Shown piece by piece: positions 18,125-26,615 of a stretch of 37,068 nucleotides of DNA. Position numbers and translations under genes: made by a program. The notes beneath the pieces were generated by a model, which was not told the DNA's origin, searched no databases, and worked only from the letters and a program-made list of their open reading frames with translations. The first letter of the stretch is position 1. Every line of letters starts with the position of its first letter. The DNA is from Verrucomicrobiales bacterium (GTDB lineage Bacteria > Verrucomicrobiota > Verrucomicrobiia > Verrucomicrobiales > DEV007): NCBI GenBank assembly GCA_014239335.1, contig JAAZZC010000130.1:1-37068 (forward strand), written 5' to 3'.

Positions 18125-19096
18125 TTAACCTATCCTCTTTTCCGCAATTGTTTTCAACAATTTCTTATCAAACTCGATAGCACTATCATACCCGAATGTT
18201 TTAAGTTTCTGATCAAGAGCCGCCACTTCCACGAGACTCGCCATATCACGACCCGCCGCAACTGGCAATTCGATATGGGGAACTTTGATTTTCAAAATTT
18301 CATAATTCTTTTTACGAATGCCTACCCTCTCTATATCTTGTGTTTTTTCAACAGATCTAAGAGTTACCACTAAATCCAATCGCTTCTCTACTCTCATAGA
18401 TGCTACACCAAAAATTCTTGGGACATTAATTATACCTAAACCTCGCACTTCCATATGAAACCTCCCCATACTTGGAGATGTACCTATAAGTTCTCTTCCT
18501 TCAATCGAACGATAACGAACAACATCATCTGCAACTAAACTCGCACCCCTCTCAATTAATCCAAGGACGCATTCGCCTTTACCGGTACCGCTATCCCCTC
18601 TAACCATCACTCCTATACCCTGAACATCGACCATACAGCCATGCTCACTCGTAATAGGCGCAAAGTCCCATTCCAAGCGAATGGTTGCTGCATTAATAAA
18701 TTTCATCGATATCATTTTTGTTTTTAATATGGAGATGCCCTTGCTCTCGGCTATCTTCAACAATTCTTGAGGAATTTCATATCCCCTTGAAATAACAATG
18801 CATGGAATTTTTCGACTACAAAGATCAGTAAATTGCTTTGTTCTTTGGCTGGCCGTCAGATTTTTTAAATATGAATTTTCAGAATTACCTATGACTTGAA
18901 TTCTTTTAAAAGCGAAATAGGTATAAAACCCAGCCAGAACCAAACCCGGTCGATTAATAGTGGGTTCCTTAATGAAACGATCAAATCCCACATCAGAACC
19001 CTGTAGCGATAACCCTAACTCGTCCCTGTAACGCTTATAAAACTCTCCAACAGAAAGTTCATGACGTCTCTTATTTGAATTTTTTTTCTCAGCCAT
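18125..19096 (-). CDS. hprK: HPr kinase/phosphorylase
   Basis: This bifunctional enzyme phosphorylates Ser52 of HPr and removes the phosphate. Its 323 residues have an N-terminal regulatory domain (1-145) and the kinase domain with the HprK P-loop RGDSGTGKGECVLGLIERG (167-185), the catalytic acidic pair VADDVV (188-193), the HprK signature EVRGLGIINVPRIFG (216-230) and PVAAGRDMASLVEVAA (278-293) near the C-terminus. The residue after the P-loop lysine is Gly174, where well-known HprK proteins have Ser (GKSE). This may weaken metal binding or be compensated. The gene lies directly between lptB and ptsH, so its product and its substrate are encoded together. Confidence 0.95.
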   Translation of the reverse strand: MAEKKNSNKRRHELSVGEFYKRYRDELGLSLQGSDVGFDRFIKEPTINRPGLVLAGFYTYFAFKRIQVIGNSENSYLKNLTASQRTKQFTDLCSRKIPCIVISRGYEIPQELLKIAESKGISILKTKMISMKFINAATIRLEWDFAPITSEHGCMVDVQGIGVMVRGDSGTGKGECVLGLIERGASLVADDVVRYRSIEGRELIGTSPSMGRFHMEVRGLGIINVPRIFGVASMRVEKRLDLVVTLRSVEKTQDIERVGIRKKNYEILKIKVPHIELPVAAGRDMASLVEVAALDQKLKTFGYDSAIEFDKKLLKTIAEKRIG

Positions 19097-19163
19097 AGTA
19101 GATCAATGCACTATAAGCCCAATGATTAAATGTTCTTATTAATATGAAAAGAATAATAAATTC

Positions 19164-20045
19164 TTACATTTTGAAACGTTCACCTAAATATAATTTTCTT
19201 GCCTCGGGATCATTGACCAAATCTTCACGAGAGCCTTCCATTAAAACTCTGCCTTCATAAATCATATAAGCTCGATCAACAATTCCTAGCGTTTCACGCA
19301 CATTGTGATCAGTAACAAGAATAGACAACCCCTCCTCTTTCAACTGACAAACTATCTCCTGTATTTCACCTACAGCAATTGGATCAACCCCAGAAAACGG
19401 CTCATCAAGCATTAAAAGCTTTGGATCTGTAATAAGAGAACGAGCTATTGTTAATCTCCTTTTTTCACCGCCTGACAAAGTGATCGCTAGATTATTAGCC
19501 AATTTATCAATACCAAAACGCTTCATCAGAGAATAACAATGTTCCTTTCTTTCAGCAAAGCTCAGCGGCCTAGTTTCAAGAATAGCCATCAAATTCTCAT
19601 AAACTGTAAGCTTACGAAAAATTGATTCCTCTTGTGGTAAATATCCCATGCCTAACCTCGCTCGTTGATGCATCGGAAGGTTGGTTGCATCAATGCCACT
19701 AAATAGAACCTGACCATGATCAGGTCGCACAAGACCAACTATCATATAAAACGAAGTCGTCTTACCAGCGCCATTAGGACCAAGTAGGCCTACGATCTCG
19801 CTTTCTTTCACATGAATATCAATGCCATCAACAACTCGACGATCATCATAAATCTTAACCAACCCATCAGTCTCCATAAGACAATCAACCAATTTAGTTT
19901 TACTATTGTTGCTGTCGAATTTAGAACTTGAGCTCCCAATTTCTTCCACAAGCAAATCATCTACACTAGGATAACTAGAACGGCGGATAGTCTCTCGGGC
20001 AGCAACTGGTTTTCCCTTAGGAATACTATCTGCATCGGCAGACAT
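19164..20045 (-). CDS. lptB: LPS export ABC transporter ATPase LptB
   Basis: The protein has 293 residues from ATG 20045, or 300 from an in-frame TTG at 20066. It powers extraction of LPS from the inner membrane through LptFG (not in this window). Walker A is GPNGAGKTT (89-97). GMGYLPQEESIFRKLTVYEN is the LptB-specific Q-loop region. The signature is LSGGEKRRLTIAR, Walker B is LLMLDEPFSGVDPIAVGEI, and the switch histidine is in VTDHNVRETL. The end, with GERFKM, matches LptB. The first 55 or so residues are a polar, Ser-rich extension not found in E. coli LptB (241 residues). Met57 (METDGLVKIYDD) could be the functional start, though no ribosome site favours it. It follows lptA. Confidence 0.95.
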   Translation of the reverse strand: MSADADSIPKGKPVAARETIRRSSYPSVDDLLVEEIGSSSSKFDSNNSKTKLVDCLMETDGLVKIYDDRRVVDGIDIHVKESEIVGLLGPNGAGKTTSFYMIVGLVRPDHGQVLFSGIDATNLPMHQRARLGMGYLPQEESIFRKLTVYENLMAILETRPLSFAERKEHCYSLMKRFGIDKLANNLAITLSGGEKRRLTIARSLITDPKLLMLDEPFSGVDPIAVGEIQEIVCQLKEEGLSILVTDHNVRETLGIVDRAYMIYEGRVLMEGSREDLVNDPEARKLYLGERFKM

Positions 20046-20120
20046 TCTATTTTTTTTACCACCCAAAATAAATTAATTAATTTTCAATTGCATTAATACT
20101 TATATTCAAAAGAAACAGCT

Positions 20121-21668
20121 CTAGCGCTCTTCTTTGTCTCTAATTATTTTCGTGCCAACTCCCCTTGAAACCACACTGCCATCCTTTTTCAGAATAATCT
20201 GGGCATCTCGGCGCGTTGCTACACTAGAATGTTCATTCAGTCTAATTTCTGGCCAATCGTCTAAAACCATATCCTCAGTATCTCCAAGAAATGTAACCTT
20301 CCCGGCTTTACCTAACTGAACTTCACCATCTAAAGATCGCCGCTGCACTTGAACTTTTTCGTTCTCAGTCCCCAATGCAACTGCTTTATTAATCACTCCC
20401 TTATTAGTAAAAGGACTTACATACGCAGTTAATTTTTCAGAAAAAAGATCAAATCCTGGATCTACAACTGAAACATTACCTTCAAAAAAAAGTTCACGGT
20501 TTTTTGTTCCTGGCTTCATTCGATTAAACACAGCCCCCTTTTCAGCATCAATAATTGTCTGCCTATATGCCCCTTTAGAATTAGATTCTGATTGACCTTC
20601 CGTCTCGTCCTTTGAATCAGAAAATCCACTCCCTACTATTTGTGTTCTCACTGGCCCTTCAACAATCATCTCGTCTCCTTTTAAAATAATCCGAGTACCG
20701 ATTGATTTTGCTATTACACGGTTCCGACCCCGTTGAACGCTAGGATAAATTTCTAATACAACCTCATCAAAACTTTTCTCATCATTAATATCTTTTGCTT
20801 TATATGTCACTTTGCCTGCCTTTGCTACTTGCAGTTCATTATCAGACAAAATTCTTGTCACCACCACTTCTCTACCAGTTGCTTCAGCTAACTCCAAACG
20901 ACCTCCTCCTGTATCACGTCTAGAATTCGCTTGTATCCCGCTTTTATTGTTCTTATAAAATCGCTGAAAACGAGCCTCCAATCGATCACTTTTCATCATG
21001 AAATCAGGATTTCTCATAACAACATTATCTTCGAATATAACAACCTGAACCTCCTCACCAAGGCTACTACTACCATCAAAGATAAGGCGCCCATCTGCCT
21101 CAATCACTGTCTCCGAATTATTTCCTTTATCTGCTCTAACTCTTTCAGGCAATAATGTTGATGAAGGATTTTTTATAGGATTGATTTTATCTGAATTATC
21201 ACTGTTAAGATCTGGAGGAATAGGTAATTTCCCTAATTCTTGATTAATTGGATTAATCTTTTGGGGCTTATCCTCAGTTCGAATTTTGGTCTCGCCAACT
21301 TCCGGGTCACCCCTCTTGCCTTTATTAATTAAATCTTCCGCAAAGGACTCTGCTGAAGAAACCTTTGATTTAATTTTTTCTATGGCTTTATCACTAAGCC
21401 GATCCGACGCATTGCGAACAGAATTACGTAAATCCTCATGCAGTCTATCTACAGATACTTTTTTATTAATTCGTAAAATTTCTTTTGCTACATCTCTCTT
21501 CCTAACCTCCTCAATTTCTTTCATCGCTTCGGCAAAAGAGCCACCTTTTATTTCAGATGATCGATCCTTCTTAACCTTTGATTTGGATGAATTATCTTTT
21601 CCCTGCCCCTCAAGATTCGGAGCGAGCAATACAATAAGGATCAAAATAAGAAAATATTTATTTTTCAC
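20121..21668 (-). CDS. lptA: LptA/OstA-like LPS transport protein with two tandem OstA modules
   Basis: This 515-residue protein starts with a signal peptide (YFLILILIVLLAPNLEGQG). A charged, coiled-coil-prone region follows at about 40-120. Two OstA-like sections are visible: residues 185-345 (VIEADGRLIFDG, VVIFEDNVVMRNPDF, AGKVTYKAKD, VEGPVRTQIV) and 370-510 (TIIDAEKGAVFN, ELFFEGNVSVVDPGFD, AGKVTFLGDT, VVSRGVGTKII). The shared elements show an internal duplication. E. coli LptA, with one such domain, has 185 residues. The likely role is the periplasmic bridge carrying LPS between LptC and LptDE. The start overlaps the end of lptC by 11 bases, and lptB follows after 75 bases. The family call rests on the module pattern and context. 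Confidence 0.8.
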   Translation of the reverse strand: MKNKYFLILILIVLLAPNLEGQGKDNSSKSKVKKDRSSEIKGGSFAEAMKEIEEVRKRDVAKEILRINKKVSVDRLHEDLRNSVRNASDRLSDKAIEKIKSKVSSAESFAEDLINKGKRGDPEVGETKIRTEDKPQKINPINQELGKLPIPPDLNSDNSDKINPIKNPSSTLLPERVRADKGNNSETVIEADGRLIFDGSSSLGEEVQVVIFEDNVVMRNPDFMMKSDRLEARFQRFYKNNKSGIQANSRRDTGGGRLELAEATGREVVVTRILSDNELQVAKAGKVTYKAKDINDEKSFDEVVLEIYPSVQRGRNRVIAKSIGTRIILKGDEMIVEGPVRTQIVGSGFSDSKDETEGQSESNSKGAYRQTIIDAEKGAVFNRMKPGTKNRELFFEGNVSVVDPGFDLFSEKLTAYVSPFTNKGVINKAVALGTENEKVQVQRRSLDGEVQLGKAGKVTFLGDTEDMVLDDWPEIRLNEHSSVATRRDAQIILKKDGSVVSRGVGTKIIRDKEER

Positions 21669-22272
21669 TGTTTTTCTTCCCCTTTTTTATTACTTCAGAC
21701 ATTAACCGAACAGCACTTAAGACAGGAAATTGATAACTCTTACTTACACCAATATACACATCTTCTCTATCAGACGACCGAACTAATTTGTCAGAATCAT
21801 GCAAAACCATCCTCACTTTTCCAATCATCCGTCCCTGTCGCTCATCAACATCAAACTCTATAGATTCTCCTGTTAGAGTAAAATAATTAGGCCGACTAAC
21901 TTGAGTCACCTCCTTACTTTTAAGCTTATTTCTCATAAGACTATAGGTAGCGCTCTTAAAATAAACTCTCATCTCTTTATTAGAGTCATCATAAAAATCA
22001 ATATTCATTCCTTTTAGATCTATGTCATCTTCTGTGATGCGCGTCATTTTTTCGGCCCGTATTACACAATCTAATTTGCCATCCTTAAACTGAGGAATTT
22101 TAATCCGAATGTTGGACTTATTGATAGGCATGAACTGAGCAGCCCTTAATCCACGATTGGTTTGCTTATGATCCTCATTAAAATTATCTGCGATACAGAC
22201 AATTGGGGAAATATAACAAAAACATAAAACCCAAAATTTAGATAAATTATATCTGAACTTACGAATGATCAT
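21658..22272 (-). CDS. lptC: LptC-like LPS export protein
   Basis: This 204-residue protein has an N-terminal hydrophobic anchor or signal (FWVLCFCYISPIVCIAD, 13-29). A beta-rich extracytoplasmic domain follows, with the alternating pattern of LptC/OstA folds (GKLDCVIRAEKMTRI, MRVYFKSATYSLMRNKLKSKE, FTLTGESIEFDVDERQGRMIG). The sequence is not a clear match by motif alone; the LptC call comes mainly from its position between kdsA and lptA-lptB, its size and the domain pattern. Its ATG overlaps the kdsA stop as ATGA, so it is coupled to kdsA. The lysine-rich C-terminus is unremarkable. Confidence 0.7.
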   Translation of the reverse strand: MIIRKFRYNLSKFWVLCFCYISPIVCIADNFNEDHKQTNRGLRAAQFMPINKSNIRIKIPQFKDGKLDCVIRAEKMTRITEDDIDLKGMNIDFYDDSNKEMRVYFKSATYSLMRNKLKSKEVTQVSRPNYFTLTGESIEFDVDERQGRMIGKVRMVLHDSDKLVRSSDREDVYIGVSKSYQFPVLSAVRLMSEVIKKGKKNSEK

Positions 22273-23150
22273 GACGCGCTATTTTTTTCGTCAGAACCAT
22301 CTGAAGTGATTTCATGAATTGCTAAAAGTGTTTTTAATACAGATGGCAAATCACTAAGAGGTATTTGGTTTGGTCCGTCTGACTTAGCTTTATCAGGATT
22401 TGGATGTGTCTCAATGAAAACTCCATCACATCCTGTCGCCATAGCTGCCCTTGCAAGAACAGGAGCCAAAAAACCATCACCCGATGATTTATCACCCAAT
22501 CCCCCAGGCTTTTGTACTGAATGAGTTGCATCAAACACTACTCGACACCCCTCCTTTTTCATCCAGAACAATGAACGCATATCCGCAACAAGATTATTAT
22601 AGCCAAACGTAGTACCTCTTTCAGTAAATAAAAATTCATCACAGCCAACAGAACGGAGCTTGTTTGCAATAGGCATAATATCCCAAGGAGCAAGGAATTG
22701 CCCTTTTTTTACATTCACAGCCCTACCACTACGGCCTGCCGCATAAATTAAATCAGTTTGCCGACACAAAAATGCAGGAATCTGAATGAGGTCAATTTTT
22801 TCTGATGCAATTTCAACTTCTTCAACTGTATGAACATCCGTCGTGACTGGAACTTTCAATTCCTTGCTAATTTCATAAAGCATACGGCAACCTTCTTTGA
22901 TGCCAGGTCCTCGGAAAGAATCAGATGATGTTCGATTCGCCTTATCGTATGAAGCCTTAAAAATAAAAGGGACTCCAATTTCAAGAGATATACTTTTAAG
23001 ATTTTTTGCCAATTCCCATATGAACTCTTCTCCTTCTATAACGCATGGCCCTAAAATAAATACCGGTAAATTTCCACCTAAAGACACAGAACTAGTTCCC
23101 TCATTTCCAATGGGGAATGAAGGTGCTTGCTGAGATTGTTTAGCTGTCAC
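22269..23150 (-). CDS. kdsA: 3-deoxy-8-phosphooctulonate synthase (KDO-8-phosphate synthase)
   Basis: This 293-residue enzyme condenses phosphoenolpyruvate with arabinose 5-phosphate, the first step to the KDO sugar of LPS. Visible motifs are FILGPCVIEG (31-40), FIFKASYDKANRTS (62-75), PVTTDVHTVEEVE (101-113 region), QIPAFLCRQTDLI, FTERGTTFGYNNLV and FDATHSVQKPGG. Cys36 replaces the Asn of E. coli-type KdsA, marking the metal-dependent class exemplified by Aquifex. About 28 extra residues precede the usual start, and the start codon is GTG. It leads the LPS-transport/PTS cluster and is divergent from the Gfo/Idh gene across 153 bases. Confidence 0.95.
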   Translation of the reverse strand: MTAKQSQQAPSFPIGNEGTSSVSLGGNLPVFILGPCVIEGEEFIWELAKNLKSISLEIGVPFIFKASYDKANRTSSDSFRGPGIKEGCRMLYEISKELKVPVTTDVHTVEEVEIASEKIDLIQIPAFLCRQTDLIYAAGRSGRAVNVKKGQFLAPWDIMPIANKLRSVGCDEFLFTERGTTFGYNNLVADMRSLFWMKKEGCRVVFDATHSVQKPGGLGDKSSGDGFLAPVLARAAMATGCDGVFIETHPNPDKAKSDGPNQIPLSDLPSVLKTLLAIHEITSDGSDEKNSAS

Positions 23151-23303
23151 CGCTTGTAAGTTAGAGAAACGAACACTTACAGCAAGTCGTGAGACATTAA
23201 TATTAAATAATTAGCTGATTTTATTCTTGGAAGCTTTACGATGCCTTTTTTCCAGTCAAAGAAGGTATATATTAACGGTAAATAATAAATAAGCTAAAAT
23301 CAC

Positions 23304-24644
23304 ATGAACCCGCAACCACATCCAAAGTTCCAGTCATCTCGTCGAAAATTTCTTAAGTCATCAGCAGTTGCATCTGCTCCATTTATACTACCATCACACA
23401 TTTGGGCTGCTAAAACAAAACCCAACGATAAACTCGTTATGGGTTTCATTGGAATGGGAAAACAAAATGGAGGTCTTTTACGAAACTTTATGGGGCAGGG
23501 CATTCAAGCTGTTGCCGTTTGTGATGTTGATAGTAGTCGCCGTGAAAATGCACAGAAAATTGTTAATAATCACAATAAGAACTCGGATTGCAGAGCTGTA
23601 ATTGATTTTAGAGAAATCACCGAAGATGAAGGAATAGATGCAATATGTATTGCTACACCAGACCATTGGCATTCCGTAATCACTATTTCCGCCATCAATA
23701 ATAAAAAAGACGTTTACTGCGAAAAACCGTTAACTCATAACATTCACGAATCCATTGAAGTTATTAAAGCCGTAAAGGAAAATGATAGAGTCTTACAAAC
23801 AGGATCAATGCAAAGATCATCTAGCGAGTTCCGAATTGCTTGCGAGCTAGTAAGAAATGGTATCATCGGTAAAATCAATAACGTCGACATTTCAGTAGGC
23901 GATCCAGGAAGACCTTGTGATTTAAAAGAAGAAGAAATGGAACCCGGGCTAGACTGGGATTTATGGTGTGGACCTGGTCCATTACGAGGATACAGCTCAG
24001 TACTTAGTCCGCGTGGAATACATAATCACTTTCCTGCATGGCGCAATTATATGGAATATGGAGGAGGAATGATCACTGACTGGGGAGCTCATCACATTGA
24101 TATCGCACAGTGGGGACTAGGCACTGATAATTCAGGTCCGATAGAGGCTCGACCGCCTCAAGACTGGAAAAAATCGAAAAGCAAACGAGGCGCACAATTA
24201 GTTTACTCAAATGGATCAACTGTTACTCATAAGAATGGATTCGGAGTTCATTTCCAGGGTGCTAATGGCGAAGTTAAAGTTAATCGCGGGCGCTTTGCTT
24301 TCACATACAAAGGGAAAGAAATTTCCAAATTCGAAAAACGAGGTGATGGATCATTAGGAAGCGCATTACAAAAAGCTGAAAAAAGTTTCCTTTCTGATTC
24401 CAAGATTAAACTATATAAAAGCAACCACCACATAAGAGATTTCCTCTCTTGCGTGGAAAGCCGTGAAAAACCCATAACAAATGAGATCGTAGGTGCAAGA
24501 TCTGCAATTTGCTGCCATTTAATGAATCAAGCTTATTACAATGGGAAACTTATTAAATGGAACCCCAAGCATAATACCTTTGCAGACAAATCAGGAAATC
24601 CTAAATGGCTGACTAGAGATTACAGAGGCCAGTGGAAAGTTTAA
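23304..24644 (+). CDS. Tat-exported Gfo/Idh/MocA family oxidoreductase
   Basis: This 446-residue NAD(P)-dependent oxidoreductase has a Tat-type leader (SSRRKFLKSSAVASAPFILP, 11-30). The Rossmann motif is VMGFIGMGKQNGG (45-57). The family signature VYCEKPLTHNIHES (137-150) contains the catalytic-region Lys141. GAHHIDIAQWGLG is present in the C-terminal alpha/beta domain, where His residues commonly contact the sugar. This exported form is abundant in Planctomycetota and Verrucomicrobiota and is usually assigned to sugar or cyclitol oxidation; the substrate is unknown. It stands alone on the plus strand and ends at a strong terminator. ATG 23304 lacks a visible Shine-Dalgarno sequence. Confidence 0.92.
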   Translation: MNPQPHPKFQSSRRKFLKSSAVASAPFILPSHIWAAKTKPNDKLVMGFIGMGKQNGGLLRNFMGQGIQAVAVCDVDSSRRENAQKIVNNHNKNSDCRAVIDFREITEDEGIDAICIATPDHWHSVITISAINNKKDVYCEKPLTHNIHESIEVIKAVKENDRVLQTGSMQRSSSEFRIACELVRNGIIGKINNVDISVGDPGRPCDLKEEEMEPGLDWDLWCGPGPLRGYSSVLSPRGIHNHFPAWRNYMEYGGGMITDWGAHHIDIAQWGLGTDNSGPIEARPPQDWKKSKSKRGAQLVYSNGSTVTHKNGFGVHFQGANGEVKVNRGRFAFTYKGKEISKFEKRGDGSLGSALQKAEKSFLSDSKIKLYKSNHHIRDFLSCVESREKPITNEIVGARSAICCHLMNQAYYNGKLIKWNPKHNTFADKSGNPKWLTRDYRGQWKV

Positions 24645-24670
24645 TTAGGATCTCTTTATTACAAATAAAC

Positions 24671-24704
24671 AAAAAAGGCGCTTTGATTTCAAAGCGCCTT
24701 TTTT
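24671..24704. terminator. Perfect bidirectional terminator between the Gfo/Idh gene and rpsA
   Basis: AAAAAAGGCGCTTT (24671-24684) and its exact complement (24691-24704) form a 14-bp stem around a 6-nt loop. T runs appear at the 3' side on both strands, so it serves both convergent genes. Confidence 0.95.
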
Positions 24705-24726
24705 GTTTAAATTAAAATGCCATTCT

Positions 24727-26415
24727 TTATTCCTTTTCCTGCTCTCCCTCCTCACCAGGACTCCACTCTTCAGCAACTTGGAATGCTTGCTCCAAGCCCA
24801 CAAGATCCGAACTCGGTCTAAGAGCATCGAAAGCAGCTGTTTCCTTCTTAAGCTGTTCCTCAGTATAGGAAGCAGCTTTAATTGAGAGTCCAATCCGACG
24901 CTCTGCCTTATCAACTTTAATTACACGCGCCTCCACTTCATCTCCAATGTTCACGACTTCTTTTACTTTACCGACGTGCTCTTCACTGAGTTGGGAAATA
25001 TGCACCAACCCGTCCACATCATCTTCTAATTGAACGAACGCGCCAAAAGCCGCAATCTTCGCAACAGTCCCTTTAACCAAATCACCCACAGTGAAGCGAT
25101 TACCAATTTCATCCCAAGGATCCGTTTCTAGCTGCTTAACACCTAGACTAATACGCTGACTATCTTTATCTATTTCTAGTACAACCGCCTGTAATTCATC
25201 TCCTTTCTTGAGTGTTTCACTTGGGTGATTAATCTTTCTAGTCCAACTGAGGTCAGAAACGTGAACCATGCCATCGATGCCATCCTCAAGCTCAATGAAT
25301 GCACCATAAGGCGTGAGGTTTCTAACTTCTCCATTAATGGTAGTTCCTATCGGATAACGACCCTCGACATTGTCCCACGGATTAGGCTCTAATTGGCGAA
25401 CTCCCAAGGAGATTTTCTGCTCTTCTATATTAATACCTAAAACAACAGATTCAATTTCTTGTCCCAACTCTAAAACATCAGAAGGTCTAGTTATTCGTTT
25501 AGTCCATGATAATTCAGACACATGTATTAATCCTTCAACACCCTCTGCTACCTCAACGAAAGCACCATAGGGAACAAGTTTTGTGATTTTACCCTTAACT
25601 TGATCTCCAACAGGAAATCGATTCTCAATATCTTCCCATGGATTTGGAGTTAATTGTTTAAGGCCTAAAGACACCCTCTCCTTTTCCTTATCTACTTCTA
25701 ATATCTGAACTTTTATAGGCTGAGCAATGGTAAGCATCTCACTAGGATGATTCACTCTACCCCAACTCATGTCTGTTATATGGAGAAGGCCATCCATTCC
25801 TTTAAGATCAATGAACGCCCCAAAATCAGTAATATTTTTAACAAAACCTTCAACCTCATCTCCCGCATTAACCTCTTCAAGAAACGCCTGACGCTGCTCA
25901 GCACGCTCAGCCTCAATTACTTCTCTACGACTAAGAACAACATTTTTACGTTCATCATTTATTTTAACGATCTTAAATTCATATATGTTTCCTACGTACT
26001 CAGTAAGATCCTTAGGCGGTATAATATCAATCTGTGAACCAGGCAAGAACGCCTCAACCCCAACATTCACCATCAAACCACCTTTAACGACAGACTTCAC
26101 TTTACCTTTAACCAAACCTCCATCGTGGAACACTTTAGCAATCTTATCCCAATTCTGCTTGTGCGCTGCTTTCTCTTTAGAAAGCACTATCATTCCTTCG
26201 TCGTTCTCTAAACGCTCCAAAAGAACTTCTATTTCTTTACCTACTTCTATTTCCTCATCTTCAAATTCTGAGACAGGGATAGCCCCTTCTGACTTGTAGC
26301 CAATATCCACCAGAACGATTTGGGGTTGAATTTCGATAATGCGGCCGATTACAATAGAACCTTCTCGGATCTCGCGGAAGGACTTATCGATGAGAGCAAG
26401 TAACTCAGTGCTCAT
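24727..26415 (-). CDS. rpsA: 30S ribosomal protein S1
   Basis: This 562-residue protein (E. coli 557) has six S1 RNA-binding domains. They start near GSIVIGRIIEIQ (about 19), GLVKGKVKSVVKGG (about 105), GDEVEGFVKNITDFGAFIDL (about 190), GDQVKGKITKLVPYGAF (about 275), GTTINGEVRNLTPYGAF (about 362) and GDLVKGTVAKIAAFGAF (about 449). Domains 3-6 are most alike, as usual. The acidic tail (GEEGEQEKE) is expected. S1 binds mRNA leaders on the 30S subunit and often controls its own synthesis. ATG 26415 has no Shine-Dalgarno sequence, and the mRNA leader can form the pseudoknot at 26453-26537. A terminator follows the gene. Confidence 0.97.
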   Translation of the reverse strand: MSTELLALIDKSFREIREGSIVIGRIIEIQPQIVLVDIGYKSEGAIPVSEFEDEEIEVGKEIEVLLERLENDEGMIVLSKEKAAHKQNWDKIAKVFHDGGLVKGKVKSVVKGGLMVNVGVEAFLPGSQIDIIPPKDLTEYVGNIYEFKIVKINDERKNVVLSRREVIEAERAEQRQAFLEEVNAGDEVEGFVKNITDFGAFIDLKGMDGLLHITDMSWGRVNHPSEMLTIAQPIKVQILEVDKEKERVSLGLKQLTPNPWEDIENRFPVGDQVKGKITKLVPYGAFVEVAEGVEGLIHVSELSWTKRITRPSDVLELGQEIESVVLGINIEEQKISLGVRQLEPNPWDNVEGRYPIGTTINGEVRNLTPYGAFIELEDGIDGMVHVSDLSWTRKINHPSETLKKGDELQAVVLEIDKDSQRISLGVKQLETDPWDEIGNRFTVGDLVKGTVAKIAAFGAFVQLEDDVDGLVHISQLSEEHVGKVKEVVNIGDEVEARVIKVDKAERRIGLSIKAASYTEEQLKKETAAFDALRPSSDLVGLEQAFQVAEEWSPGEEGEQEKE

Positions 26416-26452
26416 AGGATTGGGTTTGTAAAGTTAAGTTGATAGTTAATTT

Positions 26453-26537
26453 ATGACTTAAATGTCCCGGATTTCTTTCCTCTAAAGCAACGGGACACCA
26501 ACAAATTAAGAGGAATTGGGGTGCGACTTTAAGTCAT
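26453..26537 (-). promoter_or_regulatory. Candidate structured rpsA mRNA leader with pseudoknot
   Basis: Three helices with perfect complementarity can form on the minus-strand RNA. P1 pairs 26528-26537 with 26453-26462 (10 bp, ATGACTTAAA). P2 pairs 26491-26497 with 26463-26469 (7 bp, TGTCCCG). The 3' strands of P1 and P2 are contiguous, so they can stack. The 30-nt bulge contains TTCCTCT (complement of 26509-26515), which is complementary to AGAGGAA in the P2 loop (complement of 26477-26483), a possible 7-bp pseudoknot. The element ends 37 bases before the rpsA ATG and no T run follows, so control of translation is more likely than termination. The purine-rich AGAGGAA may mimic an S1 or ribosome site. 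Confidence 0.6.
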
Positions 26538-26582
26538 TTGAAGAATTGCGCAAGTTCTTATGCACATCTTTCAAATTGAATC

Positions 26583-26588
26583 ATTATA
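26583..26588 (-). promoter_or_regulatory. Consensus -10 box for rpsA
   Basis: The minus strand reads TATAAT here, between tRNA-Gln and rpsA, about 168 bases before the rpsA ATG. No good -35 sits 17 bases upstream. If used, transcription would begin near 26576 and include the whole leader structure. Confidence 0.45.
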
Positions 26589-26615
26589 TAAGCCTTCCTT
26601 TTCAAAAAAGGCCTT

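Noticed and set aside
15952-19096. Sugar-transporting PTS operon
   Set aside because: No EIIA, EIIB, EIIC or EIID gene is present in or near the cluster.
26589-26615. Terminator between tRNA-Gln and rpsA
   Set aside because: The CCTTTT/AAAAGG stem has a 3-nt loop and is not followed by a T run in the minus direction.
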